Source: Timema cristinae (Eukaryota > Arthropoda > Insecta > Phasmatodea > Timematidae). From it: a stretch of DNA of 64,000 nt. The translations under genes and the position numbers were made by a program. The notes under the pieces are model-generated. The model did no database searches and was not told where the DNA came from. It saw nothing but the letters and a program-made list of their open reading frames with translations. This document shows positions 12,465-24,226 of the stretch, piece after piece (the stretch's first letter is position 1; every line of letters starts with the position of its first letter). The stretch is taken from the NCBI GenBank assembly GCA_039000515.1, contig JBCFYV010000100.1:32786421-32850420 (forward strand), read 5' to 3'.

Positions 12465-12690
12465 TAATTTTTTGCGTCGAGTACTACTATTTATTCGGAT
12501 TATACCCATATGTACTAATGAGTCGGAGATAATGAGACTAAATTTAGATAAAAGTGTATCCATATGTGTATGGGGGACCAGTGGAAACACCATTTAGGGG
12601 TAAAATCTCATATACCTGACTGGGATTTGAACCATAGTCTCATCATTGGCAAACCAGTTAATTGAGAAGGTGATTCCTTAGAGTTGTGAC
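12465..12690 (-). repeat. SINE-C relic
   Basis: The tail is badly decayed. The body (GTGTATCCATATGTGTATGGGG, ACCATTTAGGG) and head (GACTGGGATTTGAACC, then TCATCATTGGCAAACCAG) run in the minus-strand order of SINE-C. The 73-codon ORF here is an artefact. Confidence 0.6.
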
Positions 12691-12905
12691 ATAACAGACC
12701 TTTCCCTTGGCTATTTTAGTAATTTTTCGTAAATTTCAAGTGTACATATTATTCAAATATGAACACATAGAGCTTGGAAATTCAGCCAACAATACCGTAT
12801 TTCCATAAAGTTTGTTTTATAAAAACGAACACAGCATCTGAACGTTCTATTAATCTAACAGAACATGGAAATATATATATAATCAATTGGAGTTAATATA
12901 TTGGA

Positions 12906-13132
12906 TCTGATTGCCAAACCCTTCCATCGCATCTGACAAAACGTGTATTAACCACAATTTGTGAATTTGTGAATGTGTGGAATGCCAGTTCTCCACCGTG
13001 GTTCGGGTTCCACGTTAAAATGTAGGTCCTCCAGTTCATATCACAACCACCCTACCATTGCGTATGTGCGTATAACACGAACGGGTAGTAATAAGCGGTG
13101 ATAATAATAATAATAATAATATTAATATTAAT
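12906..13132 (+). repeat. SINE-A, 5'-truncated, with 11-bp TSD
   Basis: It starts just after the box-B region and runs through the body to the tail and (AAT)n. AATATATTGGA is repeated at 12895-12905 and 13133-13143. It carries the variant ACGTGTATTAACCACAA, also seen at 29003, so it marks a subfamily. Confidence 0.87.
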
Positions 13133-13683
13133 AATATATTGGAGCCTTACTAGTGTGGGATAGTTAATCCTTTCCATTTTCTTTGAGATGGACAATATTT
13201 ACAAACCGTATTTAACTTATGGAGGCCATTGTCTTTATTGTGTTCAAGTTGGCATCCCTAGTAGCAATCATGAGAACTAAAGGATGAGATAAAAGATAAG
13301 GCCAAGCAAGAGAGAGAGGGATTTGTGTTGACAACTTTAAACGACACGAGCATCGAATTTCATGATTTGTCAATTTAAAAAAGAAAAGATAAGAATCGTA
13401 TATCGATTCTAATATATTTTAAGACTATTTTCGCTTTCTCATTATTATCTCACCTCTCCATTTTAATATCATCAGTTCAAATATACACTTCCGGAGTGGT
13501 ATATTTTGTTAAGAGCTCACTTCTTCAAATCCAGTATGGAATGTTTTTTAATTATCCCTGGTGGAATTGAGATGGCCCAATTCAAATTTTGATTTAGGTT
13601 CTTTATCTTGGCGTCATTAAAGATGTCATAAATCTACAGTTGTAAATTTTACCACAAAAGCCGATATTATCAAAATGATATTT
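13133..13683. other. Intergenic sequence, nothing recognised
   Basis: Less AT-rich than its neighbours, but without an ORF or known motif. Confidence 0.4.
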
Positions 13684-13925
13684 TGTTTAGCACCACGCCC
13701 GTTTTATTTATACGCTTATGTATTAGATACACTAATGGTTTGGGGATTTTAAGGGTTTAATTGAGTCGATGTGCACCCAGATTTGCGTGGAAGGAGGGTG
13801 GAAAACCATTTAGGAAAACCTCCCTTATTGCACCCGACTGATATCAAACCAGATTTCCCCATCTTTGGCAGTCTAGTTTAACACGAGAGCAGCGCGCTAG
13901 ACCACGCGTCCACTGAATCTGGTAA
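13684..13925 (-). repeat. SINE-C relic, near full length
   Basis: The damaged tail (TTAGCACCACG) is followed by the body (CACCCAGATTTGCGTGGAAGG, AAACCATTTAGG) and a head ending GCGCGCTAGACCACGCG. Confidence 0.8.
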
Positions 13926-14960
13926 AATGGTACTAAAGTTGAAAGTTAATATGTCAACATTTAGCCCTGCATCCCAGCTAGGACTGGGTATGTTTGTGAG
14001 GAGAGTTCTTTAATATTAATTGTATTATGAGGAATTTCATTTTACGATCATTTACTAACGGATATTTTTCAACGTAAGACCAACCCAACTACCATCATCA
14101 AAGCTATTTTTCTACATAATGATACTAACAAGTTTATATTTTTAATAATTTCTCTTTGTAAACTTTCATTGTTATGTTCTCAGACATTATTAAAGTCATA
14201 ATATTTTGTTTTTTAAACCTCAAGAATACATTTTGTTCAATATAATTATTTTATTCAAATAATTAGAAGCATAATAAATTTTGGTTTACTTGAAAACACA
14301 GTTTATTTTTGTTTATTTTTATTCAATATTTATTTAGTAATTCTTTCTTAAAATTGATAAACGAACATGTTCCCAGATTTAAAATTTAATACTAAAAGTT
14401 GATATATGTATATTATTTACATTTAATTTATATTTATGTTACCTTAGAAATGATGTTTTCTGAATCCTACAGGAAGATGATGTTGTTTAATCTAAGATTA
14501 CATGAATGATCCAACAAATCAAATAAAATATTGTTTATATTTATTTCAAGCCCATCCTCATACATTTATCATATTAATATTAGTATTCAATATTCTCAAA
14601 TACCCTTCTTCTAAATGATGGAGACATTTTATTTACATTTTACAAGTATAGTAACATAAACAGTATTGATATTTAAAACTTATTGTTTATAATGTCGATA
14701 TAGAATGAGTGAGAGTCTGATAAACTAATATAATGTATTGTTTGCCTAGCTACGTGTATTAGCAGAGTTTTCTAAGTGCCATTTTTATTCAACATGTTCA
14801 CATTACACCTCTCTGCTGTTGTCGGGATTTGAATCACAGTCAGATGCAATAAGGGTAGTTTTCACTTTGGTTCCACATCCTCTCCATAAATACTCCTCTT
14901 TTGATTAAAACTTATAAACATGACCTTGTGTAGTCAATAATTCTTATCTGTTTGCGTCAC
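13926..14960. other. AT-rich interval upstream of the kinase gene
   Basis: No coding signal. A faint tRNA-like B-box (minus strand) near 14825-14840 is not enough to call a SINE. Confidence 0.4.
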
Positions 14961-14976
14961 GAATATGTATCCATCC

Positions 14977-15007
14977 TATCAGCTGATAATACTGATATGA
15001 GTCAGTT
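14977..15007 (+). promoter_or_regulatory. Candidate promoter of the kinase gene
   Basis: A perfect 12-bp palindrome TATCAGCTGATA (two GATA sites around an E-box) at 14977-14988 is followed by the AP-1 consensus TGAGTCA and an overlapping initiator TCAGTT at 15002. No TATA box was seen. Placement depends on the donor at 15090 really belonging to this gene, so this is a hypothesis. Confidence 0.4.
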
Positions 15008-15089
15008 GAAATATGTATTTTGTTCAATTACAACGTTACTGAGACTAGAAATTGTTCAGCCTTAGACCTCAATAATTTATTTATAACAG
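15004..15089 (+). other. Candidate non-coding exon 1 of the kinase gene
   Basis: It would run from the initiator-like sequence to a consensus splice donor, AACAG|GTGAGT, at 15089/15090. It has no long ORF. The donor matches the acceptor at 17748 in quality, which implies an intron of about 2.66 kb. RNA evidence is required. Confidence 0.4.
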
Positions 15090-17748
15090 GTGAGTAGAGC
15101 ATAGTATTTATATTTGTATTAATCAGAACTTTCTTTATTATCAATCATAAAATATAATATGCACAGTAATCTAAATATAAGTATATCTTGGTATTGGACA
15201 TAATAAAAGAGTTTATTTCCCTTAAAAATGTATATATTATTGTATTTACCATTTCAGAAATATTAGAAAGCCTGCTACTTTTAATATATGAAAGGAATAA
15301 ACTTAAGCACTTAATTTATGTTTATAAATATTGTATTAAGGACATGGCTCTTTCGTAATAAGCTGTTTTAGAGATTTTTATATTTTATTAGTAAAAGCTA
15401 TTGTTTAAATATGTAATGTAATATAACAACTAAAATGTTTAAGAGTGAATATTCAATTAGTTTCTAAATTAAAGAAGATAAATAGGTGCTATCGCCAAAT
15501 ATTTACAAACGCGTCCTAATTAATATCTAGGGTAGTTATAATAATAATAAATTTTAATCACAAATTTTGGCTGGATGTACTGAGGTGTTTTTTTAATGCA
15601 TATAATTTTTCCCGGTTCCCCTCAAGAGAAAGGGGGTGCACTATATCTTGTTTATAGCTTTCTTATCGATCTTATGGATTTTTCAACCAATTAAAAAGTT
15701 ATAAATAAGACACAAACGCCTGTGCACGTTTATAGGCTTGGAAGCGTTATTGATACATTTTAATTTTCGAAGCTAAAAATACCGCTGTTCAATAGCATTT
15801 ATAACATAGTTTTTTATTATTATTTTCCATAAGGTTTTTCTTATGCAATAAAAATCATTCGGAGGGGAAGTAGTCTTGTCGGTCCCATGTCAATTATGGC
15901 ATGTAAAATAGCCATGAAAGGTATGTAAAAATATATTTACTTGCAAAATTGGTAGGTCCTTTCACTATCGCCCATAGAAGTTATTGTATGCTTATATAAA
16001 CAGTCGGTTCAGAAAGTGCAGGTTAAATACCTTAAATAAATATTTATATCGTATAGATATATTATATATATCATATATATATAATTACATTGCACTTAGA
16101 TCAAAAATATATATTCTCCATTTATTTAATTTAAGTATCTATAAATACATTAAATATTGGTGTATGGGTTCATAGAGATAATCGATTAAAAAACATAATA
16201 TAAGAGTATTTACCTGGAGCTTAATATAATAAAGTATATTTGTGTTAAACTTGCTTGTTTATTAAATTTTGTGCATTTCTATATATATATATATATGATC
16301 TTTCATAGATATATATATATATATATATATGAATCTTTCATAGATCAAATATATCCACACATTGAAGTTTGGTATTTAAATTTATATCTATTGGGTTTTT
16401 TTAAATCGCACTAATGCCTAAATATTAACTACCTTTATGTCTATAAAATATTATTAAAAGCTCATATTATACTAACATAGGCAGTAATGAGGAACAGTTG
16501 ACTTAAAAATAAAACTATAACTACGCATTTAAAAATATATATATAAGATATGTTTATGTGTGAGAATGTGTGCATTTGTCTAGAAAAATATAAACCGCTT
16601 CAGGATAAGAAGGAAAACTTATACTTTGTGGATATGGAAAATCTAAGAATAATAAAAAATAAGAAAATTTTATATTTCTAAATGTATTCCTGGAAATCTG
16701 AATGAGGGGAGGGGGATTATGAAGATAAACAAACATTTTAGTGAGGCATAAATTGAAATTGTAGAGGTAGAAGGGGGGGATGGAAGGAATTCCAAGAAAT
16801 GGTATGTCAGAAAATCCAAATTGTGTATAGGCAGATGCAAAAAATTATAAAACTAAACGAACATCCAAAACAAATATTATCGCCTTTTGATTACATTTTT
16901 AAGAATTTATGGAAAACTAGCGCCTACCTTAGGGTGAGAGAACAATTCAAATAAACACCATCGGGTGAGACAGCTCATTGAACCAAGATAGTCATTTTTT
17001 TAAATTATGTCTGTGATGTATTTTAACTTCGTTTCACTTCTTGTATGACTTGTAAGAAAAAATAAGCAAATTCCTGACCACCACCCCCACCACAACCACC
17101 ACACCACCTCTCTTGCTTATGTAAGATTTGTCAATTTGTTTTCATTCGTTCACAGGAATAACCTTTGTTTTTTCATGCAATTTTGCCCTATAGCCTGAAA
17201 AGTTAGTAAGACATAATGATAAAAAAAAAATTAATGCAATTTACAAATTGCTAGTAATTATTAACATAGAGGTGCAAGTTAACATTCCGAAATAATTGAC
17301 AGTAAACACTGGTATACAATGAATTTAAATTTATTTAATAGGTAAAATTAAAACAAGTTAAAATATTATAAAAGCTTAAAATTTTAATTTACCTCTAATT
17401 GGAGCTATAAAAAAGTATTATTGGTGAATAAATGGAAATTATATTTATAAAAATAAATACCCTAAACTCCATTTAATCTGAAGACCAACAGAAATTTATC
17501 AGATTTTCTTAATATTTAGATAAATTATAACATAATCTTAAATTAGTAAATATGGTAGTTTATAAACACTAATTTATAAAGAAAGCTATTTACAAGTATT
17601 AGAAATGTAAGTGCATTACATTTGAAAATTTAATCTATGTGCAGCAATAAGTTTATTCACAAAGATTATTGAGGATAGCTATTTATAAAATACGCTCTTA
17701 ATTTAAACATATTCATATGATACTAAACAAGTTTTGTTTTATCAGCAG
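15090..17748 (+). other. Probable 5' UTR intron (acceptor strong, donor proposed)
   Basis: The 3' side has a branch-point-like TACTAAAC about 20 nt before a T-rich stretch and the acceptor ATCAGCAG. The interval is AT-rich, with TA microsatellites near 16065-16090 and 16280-16330 and a CCA-rich stretch at 17080-17110. No SINE is recognisable in it, although copies are frequent elsewhere. Confidence 0.5.
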
Positions 17749-17782
17749 ATTTGAAATACATTATTTGACGAATTAAATAAAG

Positions 17783-19018
17783 ATGACGTCTTTCTCTGGC
17801 TACGTGGACCCTGAATGGTTAGACGAGCAGTTCATGGAAAGGGCACTTAGAGAAGGAAAGGCTGACCCAGACATAGTCGTCGAACATATTCAGGTGAAGG
17901 CTGCGACAGCTATTGGAGAGAACTACGCTAGTCTTATGTACAGGGTGTCCGTGGATTTCGTCACTGGAGGTGGGAAGATGGATAGACAATCTTTGATTGT
18001 GAAAGCTCTCCCTAAATCAGAGGTGGTAAATGATTTTATGGCATTCGATGATATTTTCACCACGGAAGCAGACATGTACAAGAAAACTTTACCAGCCATG
18101 GAAATATTACTTAAAGAAACGAATACGGCAAAATACAAACCGTTTGCGCCGAAGGGAGTTTATTTTGCCCCAGATAAAACTTTGGTGCTAGAAGACCTGG
18201 CGGTTTCTGGTTTCAAATTGGCTGGGAAGCAACATGGATTAGACTTGGATCACAGTAAGTTGGCTATCCAACGATTGGCCATGTTTCATGCAGCCTCCTT
18301 AGCTCTAGCAGAGAAAGATCCTAGCTCTATGATACCTTACAGTATTGACATTGGGCCCGCTTTCAAAAAGAATGAATATGTTATCTCAAATATATTCCGA
18401 TCTTTAGCGGAAGAGGTGAGGACATGGCCGGTATATTCCGAAAAGTACGCGGATAAGCTATTGAGGTTATCGGAGAACATTATTAACCGTTGCATTGAAA
18501 AGATGAAAAGCGTTGAAGGTGACTTCAATGTTCTTAATCATGGTGATTGTTGGTTAAATAATATGATGTTCAAATACTCTGAGACTGGTCAAGTTATAGA
18601 CCACAGGTTTGTCGATTACCAGAGACCACATTATGGAACATCGGCTGGAGATATACATAATTTTCTTTCGTCCAGTCCTAGTCCATTTGTCAAGGTGAAC
18701 CATTATGATGACTTGTTGTTGGAATATCACTCCGCTCTTTGCGATACACTGAAAGATTTGGGCTATGTTGGTAAGGTTCCATCTTATTTGGAATTAAATC
18801 AAGAACTTGATAGTAAAGAAATATACAGGGTTTTTTCAACATTTTTGGTCCTACAGTTTGTTTTGGCTGACCCTGTTAAAATACCCAGTTTAGATGATAT
18901 GTTGGGGGAGAGCGCTGATATAAATCACAAGGTATCATTTCACTATTCTGATCGCTTTAAAACAGAAATAAAAAGAATTTTACCTATTTTTGATAAGAAA
19001 GGTTTGCTTGATAACTAG
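17783..19018 (+). CDS. Ecdysteroid-kinase-like (EcKinase/CHK-like) protein, 411 aa
   Basis: This is the only intact protein gene in the window. The family (EcKinase, a branch of the choline/aminoglycoside-kinase-like fold) phosphorylates small molecules. Some insect members act on ecdysteroids and others are linked to detoxification; the substrate here is unknown. Visible motifs are IVKALP with the ATP-binding Lys74, FTTEADMY with the pairing Glu95, hinge-like LVLEDL at 134-139, the catalytic loop HGDCWLNN at 253-260 (Asp255, Asn260) and metal-binding FVDYQ with Asp278, followed by GDIHNFL. No signal peptide or membrane segment is evident, so it is probably cytosolic. Length matches the usual 400-430 aa. 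The ATG has A at -3 and an in-frame TAA nine bases upstream, which fixes the start. The coding region has no intron, but an acceptor lies 34 bp upstream. No sister gene is in the window, though the family often forms clusters. Confidence 0.96.
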   Translation: MTSFSGYVDPEWLDEQFMERALREGKADPDIVVEHIQVKAATAIGENYASLMYRVSVDFVTGGGKMDRQSLIVKALPKSEVVNDFMAFDDIFTTEADMYKKTLPAMEILLKETNTAKYKPFAPKGVYFAPDKTLVLEDLAVSGFKLAGKQHGLDLDHSKLAIQRLAMFHAASLALAEKDPSSMIPYSIDIGPAFKKNEYVISNIFRSLAEEVRTWPVYSEKYADKLLRLSENIINRCIEKMKSVEGDFNVLNHGDCWLNNMMFKYSETGQVIDHRFVDYQRPHYGTSAGDIHNFLSSSPSPFVKVNHYDDLLLEYHSALCDTLKDLGYVGKVPSYLELNQELDSKEIYRVFSTFLVLQFVLADPVKIPSLDDMLGESADINHKVSFHYSDRFKTEIKRILPIFDKKGLLDN

Positions 19019-19240
19019 AAGGTCTTCCTTCAAATTAATGTAGCATTTTTAATTTGATGCATCATAAATTATTTTAAAAATGTTGTCAAAAATTGAAAAA
19101 CTTGCTAAATTTGAACAAAATGAAACATATATTTCCATAAGCAATCATTACCCTTGATTTAAGTGAAGCAGCTTTTCAGATAATAATACTGAAATTAAAA
19201 CCAAACAAGATCAGATAAATAAATAAAATTGCTAAACACA
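19019..19240 (+). terminator. 3' UTR and polyadenylation signals of the kinase gene
   Basis: After the TAG stop, an ATTAAA occurs near 19194 and a canonical AATAAA at 19222-19227, about 205 bp into the 3' UTR. The second is the better candidate. The cleavage site cannot be fixed from sequence alone. Confidence 0.6.
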
Positions 19241-19780
19241 ATATAATTGACAATCAGCTAAATTATATTTTTAAGAATATAATGTTTTTAACTAAATATA
19301 CAGGTCTTATTTTAGTTTCTTTCATTTATGTTCACACTAAAAATACTACAGTAAGCATCGCTTAGAAATACTTTTTTTTTTTTTTTTAATGATAGCCAAC
19401 AAAATAATAAGCATATATTAACGAATAAAAGGTATTATTGATCTTATCTAACTTTACGTAATCCTCCAAAGTTATATTACCATTTTAAGGGATGTGATGA
19501 ATTCAATCAGTGAATTTGTGTATAAAAAATATATAAAATTACATATTAACATTATTTTCTGCTCAATGTTCATTAGAGTGGTTTGTTTGTTTTTTAAATT
19601 GATTTATTAATGATCCAGCTTTATAAGTGGTTTCTAGTAAGGGAAAAACACTATTTTTATTTTACTTAAAGTAAACTCAAGAGCCTGCTACCAGAACTTC
19701 AAATCTTTTATATCTTCTCGTGAATGATGTTTTATCTTAGTTTTTCTGCCAGGGAGTAATCAGCTAGTAAGTTATAGGTA
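19241..19780. other. AT-rich sequence downstream of the kinase gene
   Basis: It includes a poly-T run near 19372-19387. No gene or recognisable repeat. Confidence 0.45.
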
Positions 19781-20272
19781 AGGTGGGATTCCTTCGGCGT
19801 GACTTGCATCTCGCGTCTGCGACCGCAGTCGTGGGCTAGTGAGTCATAGACGCGGTATACAATGTTTCCTTAGAGACGCGTCTTGTTAGTCGCCAGTCGG
19901 GGGTAATTTTATGTTTAGCAGACTATAGATCTTTCCTCAGTTATTATAGAGTTTTTTAATTGTGTTTTATTTAATGTTCCACGATATTTTGTTATTTTAT
20001 AATAGTGTGGATAAAAAAAAATACTAACTTGATCAACCAACCATTCCTGAGCTCTCTTAGCATGTGTTGTCCTTCACATGTTGGTCCCGGTACACTGTCG
20101 AAGATATGTGTAAGGGTGCTTATTTCTTTGCCACCTCTTCAATTAAATTTTTTATGAATAAATCTTGGACCATTTTTAAAACCAGCCCAATCAAACTCAA
20201 AACTATTCCGGTCGCTGGTCACAGATGCGAGACGGGACATGAAACTCAAGACGCGCCGAGGGAATCCAACCT
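19781..20272. mobile_element. TIR element (MITE-like), 492 bp
   Basis: Left AGGTGGGATTCCTTCGGCG is matched inverted by CGCCGAGGGAATCCAACCT. The similarity continues inward through TCTCGCGTCTGCGACC versus the complement of GGTCACAGATGCGAGA. TA flanks both ends. The 76-codon ORF at 20064 lies inside and has no domain. The superfamily is uncertain. Confidence 0.7.
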
Positions 20273-20805
20273 TAAGTTAGCATTATATTGCTAGCAGGTG
20301 TTAGGCAAGATAACCTGGTTGGACATGTATTAGTTTATTACGGTTGAGGTTAGGTAAATTATGTAATATGTGTATTTTAAATGTGTTAACAGATAAAGAA
20401 AGAAGTCGGTTTTGAGATGGTTGTGTGATTAGACGTTGTTTATTTTGTTACCCTAGATTTACTATCTTCTTTTAGTTAAATTGTGGTGATACTTTTATGT
20501 TCAAACAATATATATAAGTAAATATATATGTACCCTATGTGATTATATGTATTAGCATCTGTATATGTATATGTATGGCATGTATATCTGTATATTTATA
20601 CATGTAGATACATATATTTGTGTAAAATCCAGTTATATTTCTAATATTTAACATATATTAAGTAATAGCTCTGTTCTTTCAACAAAGTAGCAACCTGATA
20701 GCCTCAAAGAAAATTACATATTTGCACTAGCTTTGTATGTTTTGACAATGGCTTATTATTTAAAATTTAATAACTAAAAAAAAGATATATGTCTTTGAGC
20801 TATTA

Positions 20806-21070
20806 ATAATAATAATAATAATATTTAGCACCGCATCTTACTACCCATTCGGGTTATACGCTTTAAGTACTAATTACGCTAATAGATTAGGAATTGGGAA
20901 GGTTTAATTAAGGAAGTGAACCCGCATTTGCGTGGAGGGAGAGTGTAAAACCATTTAGGAACCCCCCCCCCCCCCAGTTCACCCGACCGAGATTCGAACC
21001 TCGATCTCCCCATCCTCAGCAGTCGAGCTCAACACGACAAGCGCGTTAGCCAACTACGCCACCAAGGCTG
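20806..21070 (-). repeat. SINE-B, full length, with 15-bp TSD
   Basis: (AAT)n and the tail are followed by a body with a 14-C run, then the head read on the minus strand: box B GGTTCGAATCTCGG and box A TGGCGTAGTTGGC. GTCTTTGAGCTATTA is repeated exactly at 20791-20805 and 21071-21085, so the insertion is recent. Confidence 0.95.
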
Positions 21071-21085
21071 GTCTTTGAGCTATTA

Positions 21086-21550
21086 TTTGTAAAATATAAA
21101 TTTTACATTAAATATTACAAATACAACTGAATTTTTATGTTGATTTATTTTTATTTTTTTCATAAATTAAATATGCCTATCCTTTTTATTACTTTCTTTG
21201 AATAATTTATGTTAAATATCACATCATACAAGCTATACTATTTATCTCAGTAGACAAATAATGGAGATTTCATCTATTTTTTCACAACTTCTCACGAAAC
21301 TACCTTGGGCTAGTGCGTAAATGATATATTATATACCGTTTATAATAATTGTCATTAATATATTAATGTATGAACGTTATTATGACAGGGTTGCCAACGT
21401 CAAAATAAAGAGTTTATCTGTGTTTTTGATCAAGAATCACAAAACATCTGAAGCTATGTTGGACCTTACTAAAAAGCTTTGTGATTTTTGGCAAGCAATA
21501 ACAATGACTCGTGAGATTTTCCATCTGATTACGACTACCATTTTTTCCTA
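21086..21550. other. AT-rich interval
   Basis: A 95-codon plus-strand ORF (21321-21608) is hydrophobic and unlike any family I recognise. It runs into a SINE and a Helitron end, so it is not called. Confidence 0.4.
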
Positions 21551-22236
21551 CTTTATTGCCGCATCTTATTATTTGTTCAGACCATACCCATATATGATTA
21601 CTAGATAGCTGTTGCCCGCGGCTTTCAATCGCGTGGAAGTTGATTATATAAATATATAAAATATAGCACTGCGTCTTTACAAGTTAATTTAAAACTCACT
21701 TACGTAATTCGTTGATGACCATAACTTGACCTCAGATCAAAAATAATGCAAGTCCGATACAAATTTTCACCCCCTTTTTCATCCCTTATTAAATAAAATT
21801 TCCAAAATTCCTGAAACACGTATTTATTTTTTACGTCAATAACCGAAATACAAAATTTTGTTTATGTAACTTTCAAAATGACGGACTTTCATACATATAT
21901 ATCATCCCCTATTTTGACCCCTTGGGGTGGAATTTTCTAAAATCCTTTCTTAGTGGGTGCCTACATAACAAAATGAATATACAGTCCGAATTTCATGCTT
22001 GTAGCTTGATAGTTTGCGCTCGGCGATGATGAATCAGTCAGTCAGTCAGTCAGGACAGACTGTTATTTTATAAGTATAGATTACTCTAATAGGGTAGGAT
22101 TAGTTAAGGAAACATTTTAGAGCTGCGTGGAAAGGGAGTGAGAAATAATCTAGGTAAACCAACTGGAGATCTCCCCGTCATCAGCAGTTCAGTCTAACAC
22201 GTGAGTGACGCCTTAGACTATTCGGCTACTGAAGCG
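21551..22236 (-). repeat. SINE-C split by a Helitron
   Basis: The tail side (GCCGCATCTTATTATTTGTT, then CATATATGATTA) ends at 21600. The body resumes at 22081 with TTACTCTAATAGGGTAGGA and continues to the head (GATCTCCCCGTCATC, then GACTATTCGGC). Removing 21601-22080 restores the normal SINE-C order, so the Helitron came second. Confidence 0.85.
21601..22080 (-). mobile_element. Short non-autonomous Helitron, 480 bp
   Basis: On the minus strand it begins TCTATACTTATAAAA and ends GGGCAACAGCTATCTAG after a GC-rich CCGCGGGC stretch. The flanks are A before TC and T after CTAG, the expected A|T target without duplication. It contains a (TGAC)n run. It has no RepHel coding capacity and needs an autonomous partner elsewhere. 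Confidence 0.87.
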
Positions 22237-22239
22237 AGT

Positions 22240-22437
22240 TACGACACTAGTGTGATCAGCACTAGGAAAATAGAACTAAGAGGAAATATAACCACTAATG
22301 GTGGAAAAATTGGTAACCACTTAGGTAAAATCACCCTCATTAAATCCATCCGGGGTTCAAATCAGAGCATTCCAGTCACCAGTGAATCAGACTATAAGCC
22401 TGATATTTATTCCTTGGGCCCACCAATGCGGGCTTAA
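22240..22437 (-). repeat. Second SINE-C-like relic
   Basis: The blocks AACCACTTAGG, GGGGTTCAAATC and CCAGTCACCAGTGAATCAG run in minus-strand SINE-C order, next to the split copy. The 78-codon ORF covering both SINEs is not a gene. Confidence 0.55.
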
Positions 22438-22794
22438 AAAAATAAATAAAAGTTAAATATTTTTTTATTTAATTATAAATAACATCTTGTATTTTTTTAT
22501 TTAAAGGACTGTTATGGTATTTTACCAAAACAACAAACGCTACAAAATTTTAAATAAAAAATTGATTTGTAAATTAATAATATATTCTAATCTTAACGAG
22601 GGACTATGTATCAGTGTTTTTTATGTTTGTTTTTTTGGGGGGGGGGGGGGGTTTAAGACACCCCAGAAATTCATGACTTACAGGTGAGTATTGAGATCAC
22701 TGTGTTAGATATCACTATATCTATGTTATTTGTATAGTTTTATGCTACACAAAAATACTTTATATTTTTAAAGTATATTAATTTGCTTTATTAC
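22438..22794. other. AT-rich sequence with a G run
   Basis: About 15 G residues in a row near 22636-22651, next to a T run; otherwise featureless. Confidence 0.5.
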
Positions 22795-23030
22795 CTGCTT
22801 CGATGCCCGCGTGGTCTAAGATATCACTATTGCAATAGACTAAGACTATTGATGAGAGGAATATCGGTGTTAAAAAACCGGTCAGGTATATTGAGAATAG
22901 TTTTTACTAAATGTTTGTCCCCTCAAATGCGAGTACACTTTCCTTAAATTTAACCTTTCTCAATCCTAAATCATTAGCATAACTAGTACATATTAGTATA
23001 ATCTGAAAAGGTAGTAAGACGCGGTGCAAA
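22795..23030 (+). repeat. SINE-C relic
   Basis: The head (CCCGCGTGGTCTAAG) is followed by the decayed body (CAAATGCGAGTACACTTTCC) and a well-kept tail (GGTAGTAAGACGCGGTGC). Confidence 0.8.
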
Positions 23031-24179
23031 ATAAACTTTTATCTGACAGAAGAGATTCTAATGACGTATAAATACTAAAAAATTATTAACTACGTAAATA
23101 ACGAAAGCTCTTAAATTCTTTATTTTAAATACTTTTAATTAATATCGTACGAACCGAACAACTGTATTTGTATTTGAAAACAAATGATGTGGCTAATTTG
23201 ATTATTTCAAGTAATATGGGAGATTGCAAAACCGATAATATCGACTTTATTTCCCATGTAGCAGGCAAACTAATTTGAAATTCCTTCACTATGTTCGAGT
23301 ATCAAAATGAGAATGCCCACAATAATGTATTTAATCTAGATAACGTTAAACTCTATTTTAACTGTAAAAAGTTAATATTAGATAAAAACATTTCACAATT
23401 CATAAATTATTTAATAAAATCATCCAAATAAAGAAGTGGTAAATCGTTATTACTTTTAATGAAGTATTTGTGAATATTATACATGCAGTATTTAAAAATG
23501 AAATTTCTTTCACAAAATGCTCACAGATAAATTTAATTTTGCAATTTCTAATATCTCTTTTATTTTTTCCAGTTTATATTTTTCAATTTGTTCCAATTTT
23601 TAATATCTAATACATCTCAACTTGTTAGACATGGTTGGATGTTAACCTTCTCTATTCAACTTTCACACTCTCTACTTTTACTTCTTTTTCTATTTCCTTA
23701 TAAACAATCCAATTGTTTTAAAAGAAGAGTAAATGTAAGAAAGAGAGTCAGACAAAATGTTACACTGAAAGAAAAAATAGCAGATAAACAAGTTGCGAAC
23801 TCTAGACCTCCAATCTGATGAAGTATCTCAATTGGGGTAGTAGCAATAAAACTTAAGTCACTTTAGATGAAGTTAAAGTTGGGTTATAAAAAGGTCAGGG
23901 ACTTTTTTTTTTAGAATAGTATGGGGCAATCGATTGGATGCTGAATTTACAAGACCCTAAATTGCGCCACAAAACTGGGCCTGAAAAGTTTCCGTGGACT
24001 ATTTTTTCGTCAATTTAAAAAATACATACATATATTTATTTATTTATTGGGGAAAAAAGGCTGAGCTATATTCCTTTGTAAGAAGAAACAAGTCTATAAA
24101 GTTAAGTTAGTGATACGAATAAAAATTATATCATAAAGGACTAGCATTTGGAATTCAAATTGATAGAAAATTGAGGTTT
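23031..24179. other. AT-rich interval, nothing recognised
   Basis: The 76-codon ORF at 23588-23818 is low in information and has no family resemblance. Confidence 0.45.
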
Positions 24180-24192
24180 TTAAGACTACTAT

Positions 24193-24226
24193 TATTATTA
24201 TCACCACGTCTTACTACCCGTTCGGG
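24193..24226 (-). repeat. Minimal SINE insertion: tail only, 34 bp, with TSD
   Basis: On the minus strand the insert runs from CCCGAACGGGTAG to GACGTGGTGATAATAATA, which is just the shared SINE tail plus microsatellite. TTAAGACTACTAT is repeated exactly at 24180-24192 and 24227-24239. The structure matches target-primed insertion with extreme 5' truncation. Confidence 0.92.

Noticed and set aside
21321..21608. 95-codon plus-strand ORF as a small membrane protein
   Set aside because: Its 3' part is SINE-C sequence and its stop lies inside the Helitron end; the 5' part has no recognisable family.
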